This document shows, in pieces, positions 39,863 to 48,956 of a stretch of 64,000 nt of DNA. The position numbers and the translations under genes are program-made. The notes under the pieces were generated by a model, which saw only the letters and a program-made list of their open reading frames with translations, searched no databases and had not been told where the DNA came from. Source of the DNA: Burkholderia ubonensis subsp. mesacidophila (lineage in GTDB: Bacteria; Pseudomonadota; Gammaproteobacteria; Burkholderiales; Burkholderiaceae); the NCBI RefSeq assembly GCF_002097715.1, contig NZ_CP020737.1:3658001-3722000 (forward strand), in the 5' to 3' direction. Each line of letters opens with the position of its first letter. Positions within the stretch are counted from its first letter, which is position 1.

Positions 39863-40243
39863 ATGCCCGCGCTGAATCTCGACACCGACGCGGATCGGAT
39901 CGCCGAGCGCCTCCGCCATCCCGACACGCTGCTCGTCGCCTGCCTGTGCGCCGATTGGTGCGGCACCTGCCGCGAATACCGCACGGCCTTCGACCAGCTC
40001 GCCGACGCGCATCCCGAGGCCTGCTTCGCGTGGATCGACATCGAAACGCATGCCGACCGGCTCGACGAGCTCGACGTCGAGAATTTCCCGACGATCCTGA
40101 TCGAGGACGCCAACGCCGCGCGCTTTTTCGGCACGGTGCTGCCGCACGCAGCCATCGTCGAGCGGATGCTGTCCGACCTCTCCGCCGTGCCGGGCGCGCC
40201 GCATGCACCAAAATTGCGCAACATCCTGAACGTCGAGGCCTGA
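39863..40243 (+). CDS. Thioredoxin-like protein
   Basis: 126 residues, ATG 39863 preceded by AAGGA. Thioredoxin fold with the redox motif ADWCGTCREY (about residues 35-38) and the cis-Pro region NFPTILIEDA. No signal peptide, so cytoplasmic. The CGTC active site departs from the CGPC of classical thioredoxin, so its redox potential and partners may differ. Confidence 0.9.
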   Translation: MPALNLDTDADRIAERLRHPDTLLVACLCADWCGTCREYRTAFDQLADAHPEACFAWIDIETHADRLDELDVENFPTILIEDANAARFFGTVLPHAAIVERMLSDLSAVPGAPHAPKLRNILNVEA

Positions 40244-40434
40244 GCCGCGTGCCGGCGCTGCGGTATTTCGCGCGAAAGCGCGTCCTGCTGCGCCGCACGC
40301 TTGCCGCCGTCACGGCCCCCCACTATGATGAGCCGCTTTTTGCACGCCGAGCCTCCGTCACGGCGCCGTGTGCTATAAAGCCGTCGTAAAAGGGACCCAC
40401 AACCGGCAAACCCGGTCTACCAACACACACAGTC

Positions 40435-43092
40435 ATGTCCAAAGCTCTGATCATTGCGGAAAAGCCTTCTGTCGCGAACGACATCGCGCGCGCTTTGGGT
40501 GGCTTTACGAAGCATGACGAATACTTCGAGAGCGACGAGTACGTCCTGTCGTCCGCTGTCGGCCACCTGCTCGAAATCGCCGCCCCGGAAGAGTACGAAG
40601 TCAAGCGCGGCAAGTGGAGCTTCGCGCACCTGCCCGTCATCCCGCCGCATTTCGACCTGAACCCGATCGCCAAGAGCGAGTCGCGCCTGAAAGTGCTGAC
40701 CAAGCTCATGAAGCGCAAGGACGTCGACCGCCTGATCAACGCATGCGACGCGGGGCGCGAAGGGGAACTGATCTTCCGCCTGATCGTGCAGCACGCGAAG
40801 GCGAAGCATCCGGTCCAGCGCCTGTGGCTGCAGTCGATGACCCCGCAGGCGATCCGCGACGGCTTCGCGCACCTGCGCAGCGATTCCGACATGCAGCCGC
40901 TCGCCGACGCGGCCCGCTGCCGCTCGGAAGCCGACTGGCTCGTCGGGATCAACGGCACCCGCGCGATGACCGCATTCAACAGCAAGGGCGGCGGCTTCTT
41001 CCTGACCACGGTCGGCCGCGTTCAGACGCCAACCTTGTCGATCGTCGTCGAACGCGAAGAGAAAATCCGCCGCTTCGTCCCGCGCGACTACTGGGAAGTG
41101 AAGGCGGCATTCGCGTGCGCGGGCGGCTTCTACGAAGGCAAGTGGTACGACCCGAAATTCAAGCGCGACGAATTCGATCCGGAAAAGCGCGACTCGCGGC
41201 TCTGGAGCCTGCCCGCTGCCGAAACGATCGTCGCGGCCTGCCGCGACAAGATCGGCACGGTCAGCGAGGAATCGAAGCCGTCGACGCAGTTGTCGCCGCT
41301 GTTGTTCGACCTGACGAGCCTGCAGCGCGAAGCGAACGGCCGCTTCGGCTTCTCCGCGAAGAACACGCTCGGGCTCGCGCAGGCGCTGTACGAGAAGCAC
41401 AAGGTGCTGACCTACCCGCGTACCGACGCGCGCGCGCTGCCGGAAGACTACATCGACACGGTCAAGTCGACGCTCGCGATGCTCAAGGAGAGCCACAACT
41501 ACCTGCCGCACGCGAAGCAGGTGCTCGACAAGGGCTGGGTGAAGCCGAACAAGCGGATCTTCGACAACTCGAAGATCAGCGACCACTTCGCGATCATCCC
41601 GACGCTGCAGGCGCCGAAATCGCTGTCCGAGCCGGAACAGAAGCTCTACGACCTGGTCGTGAAGCGCTTCCTCGCCGTGTTCTACCCCGCCGCGGAATAC
41701 AAGGTCACGACCCGGATCACCGAGGTGGCCGGCCATCACTTCAAGACCGAGGGCAAGGTGCTCGTCGAGCCGGGCTGGCTGCAGGTGTACGGCCGCGACG
41801 CCGAAGGCGCGGACGCGAACCTCGTGCCGGTGCAGAAGGACGAGAAGGTGAAGACGGACGAGATCGCCGCGGTGGCGCTCGTGACGAAACCGCCCGCACG
41901 CTACTCGGAAGCGACGCTGCTCTCCGCGATGGAAGGCGCGGGCAAGCTGGTTGAAGACGACGAGCTGCGCGAGGCGATGGCCGCGAAGGGGCTCGGCACG
42001 CCGGCCACGCGCGCGGCGATCATCGAAGGGCTGCTCGGCGAGAAATACCTCGTGCGCGAAGGCCGCGAGCTGATCCCGACCGCGAAGGCGTTCCAGCTGA
42101 TGACCCTGCTGCGCGGGCTCGGCGTGAAGGAACTGACCGCGCCGGAGCTCACCGGCGAGTGGGAATACAAGCTGTCGCAGATGGAACGCGGCAACCTCGG
42201 GCGCGACGCGTTCATGCAGGAAATCGCCCGCATGACGCAGCAGATCGTCAAGCGCGCGAAGGAATACGATTCCGACACGATCCCCGGCGATTACGCGACG
42301 CTCGAGACGCCGTGCCCGAACTGCGGCGGCCAGGTGAAGGAAAACTACCGGCGCTTCGCGTGCACGAAGTGCGAGTTCTCGATCTCGAAGATCCCGGGCA
42401 GCCGGCAGTTCGAGATCGCGGAAGTCGAGGAGCTGCTGCAGAAGAAGGAAATCGGCCCGCTGTCCGGTTTCCGCAGCAAGATGGGGCGGCCGTTCTCGGC
42501 GATCCTGAAGCTCTCGTTCGACGACGAGACGAAGAACTACAAGCTGGAGTTCGACTTCGGCCAGGACCAGGGCGGCGAGGAGGGCGAAGCGCCGGACTTC
42601 TCTGCGCAGGAGCCGGTCGGCGCATGCCCGAAGTGCAAGGGCCGCGTGTTCGAGCACGGGATGAGCTACGTGTGCGAGCACTCGGTCGCCAACCCGAAGA
42701 CCTGCGACTTCCGCTCGGGCAAGGTGATCCTGCAGCAGGAAATCACCCGCGAGCAGATGGGTAAGCTGCTCGCCGACGGCCGCACCGACCTGCTGCCGAA
42801 CTTCAAGTCGTCGCGCACCGGCCGCAACTTCAAGGCATATCTCGTGAAGCAGCCGGACGGCAAGATCGGCTTCGAGTTCGAGAAGAAGGAGCCGAAGGCG
42901 GCTGCCGCGAAGAAGACGGCGAAATCGGCGACGAAGGAAGCCGAAACCGTGACGGAAGGCGCCGACGAGAAACCGGCGCCGGCCCGCAAGACCGCCGCGA
43001 GCAAGACCGCTACGAGCAAGACCGCTACGAGCAAGGCCACCGCAAGCAAGACCGCCGCGCGCAAGACGACGACGCGCAAGACCGGCTCGTAA
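40435..43092 (+). CDS. topB: DNA topoisomerase III
   Basis: 885 residues. Toprim domain starts MSKALIIAEKPSVANDIARAL; type IA core with the catalytic Tyr in LTYPRTDARALP (about 326); C-terminal zinc-finger-like CPNC...CTKC (about 625-645) and CPKC (about 730). It decatenates and relaxes negatively supercoiled DNA. The last 40 residues are a Lys/Thr/Ala-rich tail encoded by a tandem repeat and probably add DNA affinity. The 191 bases upstream hold its promoter; boxes not assigned. Confidence 0.95.
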   Translation: MSKALIIAEKPSVANDIARALGGFTKHDEYFESDEYVLSSAVGHLLEIAAPEEYEVKRGKWSFAHLPVIPPHFDLNPIAKSESRLKVLTKLMKRKDVDRLINACDAGREGELIFRLIVQHAKAKHPVQRLWLQSMTPQAIRDGFAHLRSDSDMQPLADAARCRSEADWLVGINGTRAMTAFNSKGGGFFLTTVGRVQTPTLSIVVEREEKIRRFVPRDYWEVKAAFACAGGFYEGKWYDPKFKRDEFDPEKRDSRLWSLPAAETIVAACRDKIGTVSEESKPSTQLSPLLFDLTSLQREANGRFGFSAKNTLGLAQALYEKHKVLTYPRTDARALPEDYIDTVKSTLAMLKESHNYLPHAKQVLDKGWVKPNKRIFDNSKISDHFAIIPTLQAPKSLSEPEQKLYDLVVKRFLAVFYPAAEYKVTTRITEVAGHHFKTEGKVLVEPGWLQVYGRDAEGADANLVPVQKDEKVKTDEIAAVALVTKPPARYSEATLLSAMEGAGKLVEDDELREAMAAKGLGTPATRAAIIEGLLGEKYLVREGRELIPTAKAFQLMTLLRGLGVKELTAPELTGEWEYKLSQMERGNLGRDAFMQEIARMTQQIVKRAKEYDSDTIPGDYATLETPCPNCGGQVKENYRRFACTKCEFSISKIPGSRQFEIAEVEELLQKKEIGPLSGFRSKMGRPFSAILKLSFDDETKNYKLEFDFGQDQGGEEGEAPDFSAQEPVGACPKCKGRVFEHGMSYVCEHSVANPKTCDFRSGKVILQQEITREQMGKLLADGRTDLLPNFKSSRTGRNFKAYLVKQPDGKIGFEFEKKEPKAAAAKKTAKSATKEAETVTEGADEKPAPARKTAASKTATSKTATSKATASKTAARKTTTRKTGS
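42986..43090. repeat. Seven 15-base imperfect tandem repeats, 3' end of topB
   Basis: Units begin GCAAG and vary around GCAAGACCGCTACGA (two central units identical). They encode a basic (S/R)KTxx tail of TopB. Confidence 0.88.
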
Positions 43093-43132
43093 GGGCTTGC
43101 CGCCCGGCGCACCCGGCGCCGGGCCGGCCAAC

Positions 43133-43169
43133 AAAAAACGCGGATCGATCGCTCGATCCGCGTTTTTTT
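43133..43169. terminator. Bidirectional intrinsic terminator between topB and LysR gene
   Basis: A 12-base stem (AACGCGGATCGA with TCGATCCGCGTT), 4-base loop, flanked by an A-run on the left and a T-run on the right, so it can act in both directions for the convergent genes. Confidence 0.95.
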
Positions 43170-43210
43170 ATTGCCCGGGCGATTCAACGACCGCCCCGCC
43201 TGCTCCCGCG

Positions 43211-44260
43211 TTACAGCGGCGACGGCACGGCGACCCGCGACCGCGGCGAACGCGGCAGGCGCGACGAAACCTGCGAATCGACCGCATCCGGCCGTTCGGG
43301 GCGCACCTCGACGCCGATCGGCGCCGGCGCGACGCCCTGCGCCGCCCACTGCTCGCCCATCATCGCATCGGTCGAATGGCTGAAATGCTCGACGAGGTGG
43401 TCGATGAACGTGCGCACCTTCGCCGGCAGGTGGCGGCGGCTCGGGTACGCGATGTTGATCTCGACCTGCGGCAGCCGGAAATCCGACAGCAGCCGCACGA
43501 GCGCGCCGCGCGCGATGTCGCTGCCGATCAGGTAGCTCGGCAGGATCGCGACGCCCATCCCGAGCAGCGCGAACTGGCGCAGCATCGCGGTGTTGTTCGC
43601 GACGACCACGTTGGTCGGCCGCACCCGCACTTCGCCATCCGGCCCCGTGAACACCCGGTCGTCGCCCCAGTATTCGCTCGGCAGGCTCAGGCTCGGATGC
43701 TCGGCGAGATGTTCCGGATGCGTCGGCACGCCGTGCTTTTCCAGATAGCTCGGCGTCGCGCAGACGGTCATGCAGCCGGTGGTCAGCCGCCGCGTCACGA
43801 TGCTGGCGCTGCGCATCTGGCGCGTCACGACGATGCCGACGTCGAAGCCTTCCTCGACCAGGTCGACCTGCCGGTCGACCAGCGTCAGATCCGGCACCAC
43901 TTTCGGAAACTGCTCGGTATAGGTCTGCACCACCGGCGCGAGATTATGCAGGCCGAACACGACCGGCGCGACGATGCGCAGCGTGCCGACCGGCTCGTGG
44001 TTACGGGCGACGACCATCTGCTCGACGTCTTCGAGTTCGTCCAGAATCTGGCGCGCGCGCTCCAGATACACCTGGCCGGACTCCGTCAGCGAAAGGCTGC
44101 GCGTGGTGCGATTGAGCAGGCGCGTGCCGAGACGGCCTTCCAGATCGGCGACGTGACGGGTCGCGACCGCGTTGGAGATATCCATTGCACTTGCGGCCCG
44201 CGCGAAACTCCCGAGATCCGCAACCTTGACGAACACTCGCATCGACTGCAAATGATCCAT
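43211..44260 (-). CDS. LysR-family transcriptional regulator
   Basis: 349 residues. N-terminal winged helix (MDHLQSMRVFVKVADLGSFA, then VATRHVADLEGRLGTRLLNRTTRSLSLTE-type recognition region), then a LysR effector domain (about 90-295). About 45 residues beyond the usual end form a low-complexity Arg/Ser/Pro tail. It is divergent from a D-2-hydroxyacid dehydrogenase gene; control of that gene is plausible. Confidence 0.92.
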   Translation of the reverse strand: MDHLQSMRVFVKVADLGSFARAASAMDISNAVATRHVADLEGRLGTRLLNRTTRSLSLTESGQVYLERARQILDELEDVEQMVVARNHEPVGTLRIVAPVVFGLHNLAPVVQTYTEQFPKVVPDLTLVDRQVDLVEEGFDVGIVVTRQMRSASIVTRRLTTGCMTVCATPSYLEKHGVPTHPEHLAEHPSLSLPSEYWGDDRVFTGPDGEVRVRPTNVVVANNTAMLRQFALLGMGVAILPSYLIGSDIARGALVRLLSDFRLPQVEINIAYPSRRHLPAKVRTFIDHLVEHFSHSTDAMMGEQWAAQGVAPAPIGVEVRPERPDAVDSQVSSRLPRSPRSRVAVPSPL

Positions 44261-44682
44261 AAACGACTCCTGCCGCTGTTACTGCTTCAAAAAGATGAAG
44301 CAAATGCGTAATTCTCCTACGACAGCGGAATTGATGCAGAGTTGCTCAACAAGCCCCTTGTAGCCGATAAAAACAGTCAAACATCCTCGCCGCAACCGGA
44401 AAATTGACCCAATTATTCTGATTGGAGCAACAATTGGGTGAACCTCGTCGTCCAGGCGACGGATTCAGGAAGGACGTATTTGATGCGGCACGGCATCGGC
44501 GGTGGGCCGGGGGGCGCAAGCACGGCGCCGGAGCAGGCTGACGCCAATTGCGGCGGGGCGTAACAACCTGTTAAAAAGACACCACGGGGCCGTTCGACAT
44601 TGCATCATGTCGGCCCCGGCCGGGCGGGACGAGGCGCGAGCGCGCCGCCGCCCCTGCTTTCAACGCGCGACTCCCGCAAACC
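44261..44682. promoter_or_regulatory. Divergent control region with inverted repeat
   Basis: 422 bases between the LysR and dehydrogenase genes. It contains ACCCAATT (44407-44414) and its exact inverse AATTGGGT (44432-44439), 17 bases apart, in an AT-richer patch. This could be a binding site for the adjacent LysR protein, but the spacing is not the classic T-N11-A. No gene seen. Confidence 0.4.
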
Positions 44683-45696
44683 ATGAAAATTGCCATCCTC
44701 GACGACTACCAGGACGCCGTCCGCAAGCTGAATTGCTTCCAGATGCTCGCCGACCACGACGTGAAGGTCTTCAACAACACGGTGCGCGGCCTGGGACAAC
44801 TCGCGAGCCGTCTGGCGGAAGTCGAAGCGCTCGTGCTGATTCGCGAACGCACCCCGATTTCGTCGCAACTGCTCGCCAAGTTGCCGCATCTGCGCATGAT
44901 CAGCCAGACCGGCCGCATCGGGACCCATATCGATCTCGAGGCCTGCACCGAACGCGGCATCGCGGTGCTCGAAGGCTCGGGCTCGCCGATCGCGCCCGCC
45001 GAGCTGACCTGGGCGCTGATCATGGCCGCCCAGCGCCGGATTCCGCAGTACGTCGCGAACCTGAAGCAGGGCGCGTGGCAGCAGTCCGGCCTGAAGACGT
45101 CGGCGCTGCCGCCGAACTTCGGCCTCGGCCAGGTGCTGCGCGGCCAGACGCTCGGCATCTGGGGCTACGGCAAGATCGGCCGGCTCGTCGCCGGCTACGG
45201 CAAGGCGTTCGGGATGAACGTGCTGGTCTGGGGCCGCGAGCATTCGCTCGAGGCCGCGCGCGCGGACGGCTATGCCGCGGCCGACAGCCGCGAGGCGCTG
45301 TTCGAGCAGAGCGACGTGCTGTCGCTGCACCTGCGCCTGCACGACGACACCCGCGGCATCGTCAAGCAGGACGACCTGATGCGCATGAAGCCGACCTCGC
45401 TGCTCGTCAACACGAGCCGCGCCGAGCTGCTCGAGGAAAACGCGCTCGTCAACGCGCTGTCGCACAACCGGCCGGGGATGGTCGCGATCGACGTGTTCGA
45501 GAGCGAGCCGATCCTGCAGGGCTACAGCCTGCTGCGGATGGAGAACGTGATCTGCACGCCGCACATCGGCTACGTCGAGCGCGAAAGCTACGAGCTGTAT
45601 TTCAGCGCGGCGTTCCAGAACATCCTCGCGTTCGACCAGGGCGACATGTCGAACGTCGCCAACCCGGAAGCGCTGACGCCGATCCGCAAGCGCTGA
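44683..45696 (+). CDS. D-isomer-specific 2-hydroxyacid dehydrogenase
   Basis: 337 residues. NAD-binding motif GIWGYGKIGRLVAGYGKAFG (about 158-177) in the middle; catalytic Arg in VNTSRAELL, Glu in FESEPILQ, and His in TPHIGYVERESYE. It interconverts 2-keto acids and D-2-hydroxyacids with NAD(P)H; the substrate is not determinable. It is phosphoglycerate-dehydrogenase-like but lacks an ACT domain. Confidence 0.92.
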   Translation: MKIAILDDYQDAVRKLNCFQMLADHDVKVFNNTVRGLGQLASRLAEVEALVLIRERTPISSQLLAKLPHLRMISQTGRIGTHIDLEACTERGIAVLEGSGSPIAPAELTWALIMAAQRRIPQYVANLKQGAWQQSGLKTSALPPNFGLGQVLRGQTLGIWGYGKIGRLVAGYGKAFGMNVLVWGREHSLEAARADGYAAADSREALFEQSDVLSLHLRLHDDTRGIVKQDDLMRMKPTSLLVNTSRAELLEENALVNALSHNRPGMVAIDVFESEPILQGYSLLRMENVICTPHIGYVERESYELYFSAAFQNILAFDQGDMSNVANPEALTPIRKR

Positions 45697-45737
45697 CCGG
45701 CCCCGGCCGCGCCCGCCGCTGAACCGCCTGCCAACCG

Positions 45738-46604
45738 TCAGGCGGCGGCGCGCCCGCCCGTCATCGCGTCGACACGCGCGAGGAAGTGCTCGCCGTCGCG
45801 CCGGCCGAGGTCGTACGCGTGCCGCATCTGCGACGGGCGCGTGTAGTCCCAGCTCGAAATCGGCACCTTGCTCGACGGCTGCACGTAGAGGCGCTGCTGT
45901 TCGCCGTGCGCGACCGTGAACATCTGCGGCCGCGGGTACAGCCGGGTGACGAGCACCAGCACGCGGCCCGGCGACGCATCGAGCGCGCCGACCGGCACGT
46001 TGTCGACCATCCCGCCATCGAGCACCGGCCGGCCATTGCGGCGCAGGACCGGCGTGAACGGCGGCGTGCACGACGACTGCAGGATCAGGTCGGCGAGATC
46101 CTCGACGCGCGCGCAGTCCTGCGCGCGCACGAATTCGGGCCGGAAACCGAGCGCGCGACCGAGCGTCGGATGCAGCGTCTTGCGCACGTATTTCTCGATG
46201 TTGTACGCGACGAGCCCCGCCGCGACCGCGCTGCGCGCGCCGAGCCAGCGCGGCACGTGCGACACGCCGATGCGGATCTCGGGTGCGTCGGCGAGCTTCG
46301 CGAACGGCTCGCCGTAGATGTCGAGCAACGCCTGCCGGTAGATCCGGTAGTGCGGAAACACCGCCTCGCGGCCGAACAGGTTGCCCCAGTACGCGTTCTT
46401 CCGGTTGTCGCGCAGCGCCTCCTCGTAATAGCGCATCACCCATGCCGCGTCGCGCGTATACAGCATGCACGCGGTCGCGGCGCCGGCAGAGATCCCCGCG
46501 ATCACGCGCGGCCGCAGCGCGAGCGCCGGTTGCGCGACGTCCCAGAAACCCGCCTGCCACCAGCAGCGGTTGCCGCCGCCCGCGAACACGATCTGGTCGA
46601 ACAT
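45738..46604 (-). CDS. Patatin-like phospholipase
   Basis: 288 residues from ATG 46604. Oxyanion loop FAGGGNRCWWQAGF near the start, nucleophile Ser39 in GISAGA, catalytic Asp in VLDGGMVDN (about 195). These make a Ser-Asp dyad acyl hydrolase. No signal peptide seen. It follows the thioesterase gene by 10 bases, so they are likely cotranscribed; substrate unknown. Confidence 0.9.
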   Translation of the reverse strand: MFDQIVFAGGGNRCWWQAGFWDVAQPALALRPRVIAGISAGAATACMLYTRDAAWVMRYYEEALRDNRKNAYWGNLFGREAVFPHYRIYRQALLDIYGEPFAKLADAPEIRIGVSHVPRWLGARSAVAAGLVAYNIEKYVRKTLHPTLGRALGFRPEFVRAQDCARVEDLADLILQSSCTPPFTPVLRRNGRPVLDGGMVDNVPVGALDASPGRVLVLVTRLYPRPQMFTVAHGEQQRLYVQPSSKVPISSWDYTRPSQMRHAYDLGRRDGEHFLARVDAMTGGRAAA

Positions 46605-46614
46605 CGCGCGCCGC

Positions 46615-47019
46615 TCAGCTGACGAGCGCGTAGGTCGACGTCGCATGGACGGCCATCTTGCCGTCCTCGTCGAACAGCTCGACCTCGCCGAACACCAGGT
46701 TGCGGCCCATGCGCAGCACGCGCGCGGTGATGAGCACGTCGCCCTTGCGCACCGGCCGCATGAAGTTCGTATTGAGCGAGACGGTCGTCATCGGCCGGAA
46801 TTCGCCGAGCGCGGCAGAGATGGCCACCACCATCGCGGTGTCGGCGGCGGCCGTGAACACCTGGCCGCAGATCACGCCGCCGGAATGACGGAATTCGCCG
46901 GAAAAAGGCAAACGCAGCGTGATGCTGTCGTCGGCGATCGATACGGGGACCAGACCGAGCGAGCGGACCCACGGGGCCAGCAACCGGTCCAGCAATTCGC
47001 GGACTGCGTTTTCGTCCAT
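46615..47019 (-). CDS. PaaI-type hotdog thioesterase
   Basis: 134 residues from ATG 47019. Hotdog fold with the signature HSGGVICGQVFTAAADTAMVVA and NTNFMRPVRKGDVLITARV. Hydrolyses acyl-CoA thioesters; acyl group unknown. It pairs with the patatin gene downstream. Confidence 0.9.
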   Translation of the reverse strand: MDENAVRELLDRLLAPWVRSLGLVPVSIADDSITLRLPFSGEFRHSGGVICGQVFTAAADTAMVVAISAALGEFRPMTTVSLNTNFMRPVRKGDVLITARVLRMGRNLVFGEVELFDEDGKMAVHATSTYALVS

Positions 47020-47211
47020 CTTCGAATGCCCAGGAAATGTTGCGCGACCACCGCGCAACAGGTGTGGGCGTCATCATACCGGGAGCGCGCAAACTGCGAT
47101 CACTCGTTGCGTCGCCAACCGTCCCGCCTGTCGATGACGAAATATTTTTGGGAAATTCGCAGAAAGGACTTGCAAGCCGAAAAAAACCCGTGCATAATTT
47201 CTCTTCTGTTG

Positions 47212-47287
47212 GGGGCGTTAGCTCAGTTGGTAGAGCAGCGGACTCTTAATCCGTAGGTCGAGTGTTCGAGTCACTCACGCCCCACCA
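47212..47287 (+). tRNA. tRNA-Lys (anticodon CUU)
   Basis: 76 bases with encoded CCA. Acceptor stem GGGGCGT with ACGCCCC, anticodon loop CTCTTAA giving CUU, T loop TTCGAGT. Reads AAG codons. Confidence 0.96.
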
Positions 47288-47296
47288 AGCATTTTG

Positions 47297-47329
47297 AAGC
47301 CCGGTTAGCGAAAGCTGACCGGGCTTTTT
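47297..47329 (+). terminator. Intrinsic terminator of tRNA-Lys
   Basis: A 13-base stem (AAGCCCGGTTAGC with GCTGACCGGGCTT, one mismatch), GAAA tetraloop, followed by TTT. Confidence 0.93.
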
Positions 47330-47506
47330 GCTTTGGCCGGGTCGTTTCCGGTCAATTGCGTCAACACAATTCTGGAAGGGCTATCCGGCGAAGATATCCC
47401 CGTGAAATACCGCCTGGGAATCGCGGATGCCTTGATTGATGACCCGCCCGATTGCATCGGGTCACGTCAATCCTGCAGAACGGCCCCGGTAACCCGGCCG
47501 CGCCGC

Positions 47507-48265
47507 TCAGGCCACCGCCACCGCCTGCGTAAGCGTCGAGATGAACCGCGCGGTACGCGCATCACGCGGCCGCGCAAACAAATCGCGCGACGCCCCGCTT
47601 TCCACCACCCGCCCGTCCGCAAGAAACACCGCGTCGTGCGCAATCGACGCGGCGAGCCGCAGGTCATGCGTCGCCATCAGCATCGTCGTGCCTTCGCGCG
47701 CGAGCTGCCGCAGCACCTCGACCACTTCGACGGACAGCTCGGGATCGAGCGCCGACGTCGGCTCGTCGCACAGCAGCACCTGCGGCGACGGCGCAAGCGC
47801 ACGCGCGATCGCGACGCGCTGCTGCTGACCGCCCGACAGCGTCGACGGCCACGCGTCGGCCTTGTCCGCGATGCCGACTTTCGCGAGCAGCGCGAGCGCC
47901 CGCTCGCGCGCGCGTTCGCGGCTCCACTTCTGCACCGTGACGAGCCCCTCCATCACGTTCTGCACGACCGTCAGATGCGGAAACAGCTGGAAGTTCTGGA
48001 ACACCATGCCGGTCTGCCGACGCACCGCGAACACCGCGTCGCGCGACGGCCGGCGGCCGGCCGAGAATTCGACGCGCGCGCCGCCGACGGTGAGCACGCC
48101 GGATTCCGGCGTCTCCAGCAAGTTCACGCAGCGCAGCAGCGTGCTCTTGCCGCTGCCGGACGGGCCGATCAGCGCGGTGACGCTGCCTGGCTTCAGCGCG
48201 AGCTCGACCTGCGCGAGCACCCGCTGCGCGCCGAACGACTTGTCGATGCGTTCGAGCCGGATCAT
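47507..48265 (-). CDS. Amino-acid ABC transporter ATPase
   Basis: 252 residues from ATG 48265, overlapping the permease gene by ATGA. Walker A GPSGSGKST at about 34, signature LSGGQQQR, Walker B LLCDEPTSALDP, and switch His in MATHD. Polar amino-acid uptake family, closest in feel to cystine importers. Energises the permease encoded just upstream. Confidence 0.94.
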   Translation of the reverse strand: MIRLERIDKSFGAQRVLAQVELALKPGSVTALIGPSGSGKSTLLRCVNLLETPESGVLTVGGARVEFSAGRRPSRDAVFAVRRQTGMVFQNFQLFPHLTVVQNVMEGLVTVQKWSRERARERALALLAKVGIADKADAWPSTLSGGQQQRVAIARALAPSPQVLLCDEPTSALDPELSVEVVEVLRQLAREGTTMLMATHDLRLAASIAHDAVFLADGRVVESGASRDLFARPRDARTARFISTLTQAVAVA

Positions 48266-48942
48266 CGCAGCTCCGCGTGGAACCGCGCATGGCGGCCGAA
48301 ATGCAATTCGAGGCGCTGCTGCAGCGTCGACAACACCGAGCTGAACAGCAGATAGATCAACGCGGCCTCGGTATACAGGATCAGCGGCTCGTAGGTCACC
48401 GCCGCGATGCGCTGCGCGGCCTGGAAGATCTCGGGCACGGTCAGCACCGCCGCGAGCGACGTGTCCTTGACGAGCGAGATGAACGAATTCGACAGCGCGG
48501 GCAGCGCGACCCGCGCCGCCTGCGGCAGGATCGCGCGGCGCAGCGCCTGCGCGCGCGTCATCGCCATCGAGTAGGCGGCTTCCCACTGCCCTTTCGGGAT
48601 CGATTCGATCACGCCGCGAATCACCTCGGCGTTGTATGCGCCGACGTTCAGCGAGAAGCCGATCACGGCCGCCGTCAGCGGATCGAGCACGATGCCGACG
48701 TTCGGCAGCCCGTAGAAGATCACGAACAGTTGCACGAGCAGCGGCGAGCCGCGAAACAGCCAGATGTAGAAGCGCACGGCCGCCTGCGCCCAGCTCGGCC
48801 CGAACAGGCGCGCGAGCGCGGCGGCGAACGCGAGCAGCAGGCCGATCGCGAACGACGCAAGCGTCAGCGGCACCGTGAACACGAGCCCCGCGTACAGCAG
48901 GGGCCACAGCGATTGCCCCATCAGGTGCAGCCACGCCGGCAT
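48262..48942 (-). CDS. Amino-acid ABC transporter permease (cystine-type)
   Basis: 226 residues with about five membrane segments and the HisM/GlnP-type coupling loop MAMTRAQALRRAILPQAARVALPALSN. Resembles YecS/TcyL. Middle gene of a three-gene importer; 14 bases after the binding-protein gene. Confidence 0.93.
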   Translation of the reverse strand: MPAWLHLMGQSLWPLLYAGLVFTVPLTLASFAIGLLLAFAAALARLFGPSWAQAAVRFYIWLFRGSPLLVQLFVIFYGLPNVGIVLDPLTAAVIGFSLNVGAYNAEVIRGVIESIPKGQWEAAYSMAMTRAQALRRAILPQAARVALPALSNSFISLVKDTSLAAVLTVPEIFQAAQRIAAVTYEPLILYTEAALIYLLFSSVLSTLQQRLELHFGRHARFHAELR

Positions 48943-48956
48943 GGTTCAGCCCCGCG

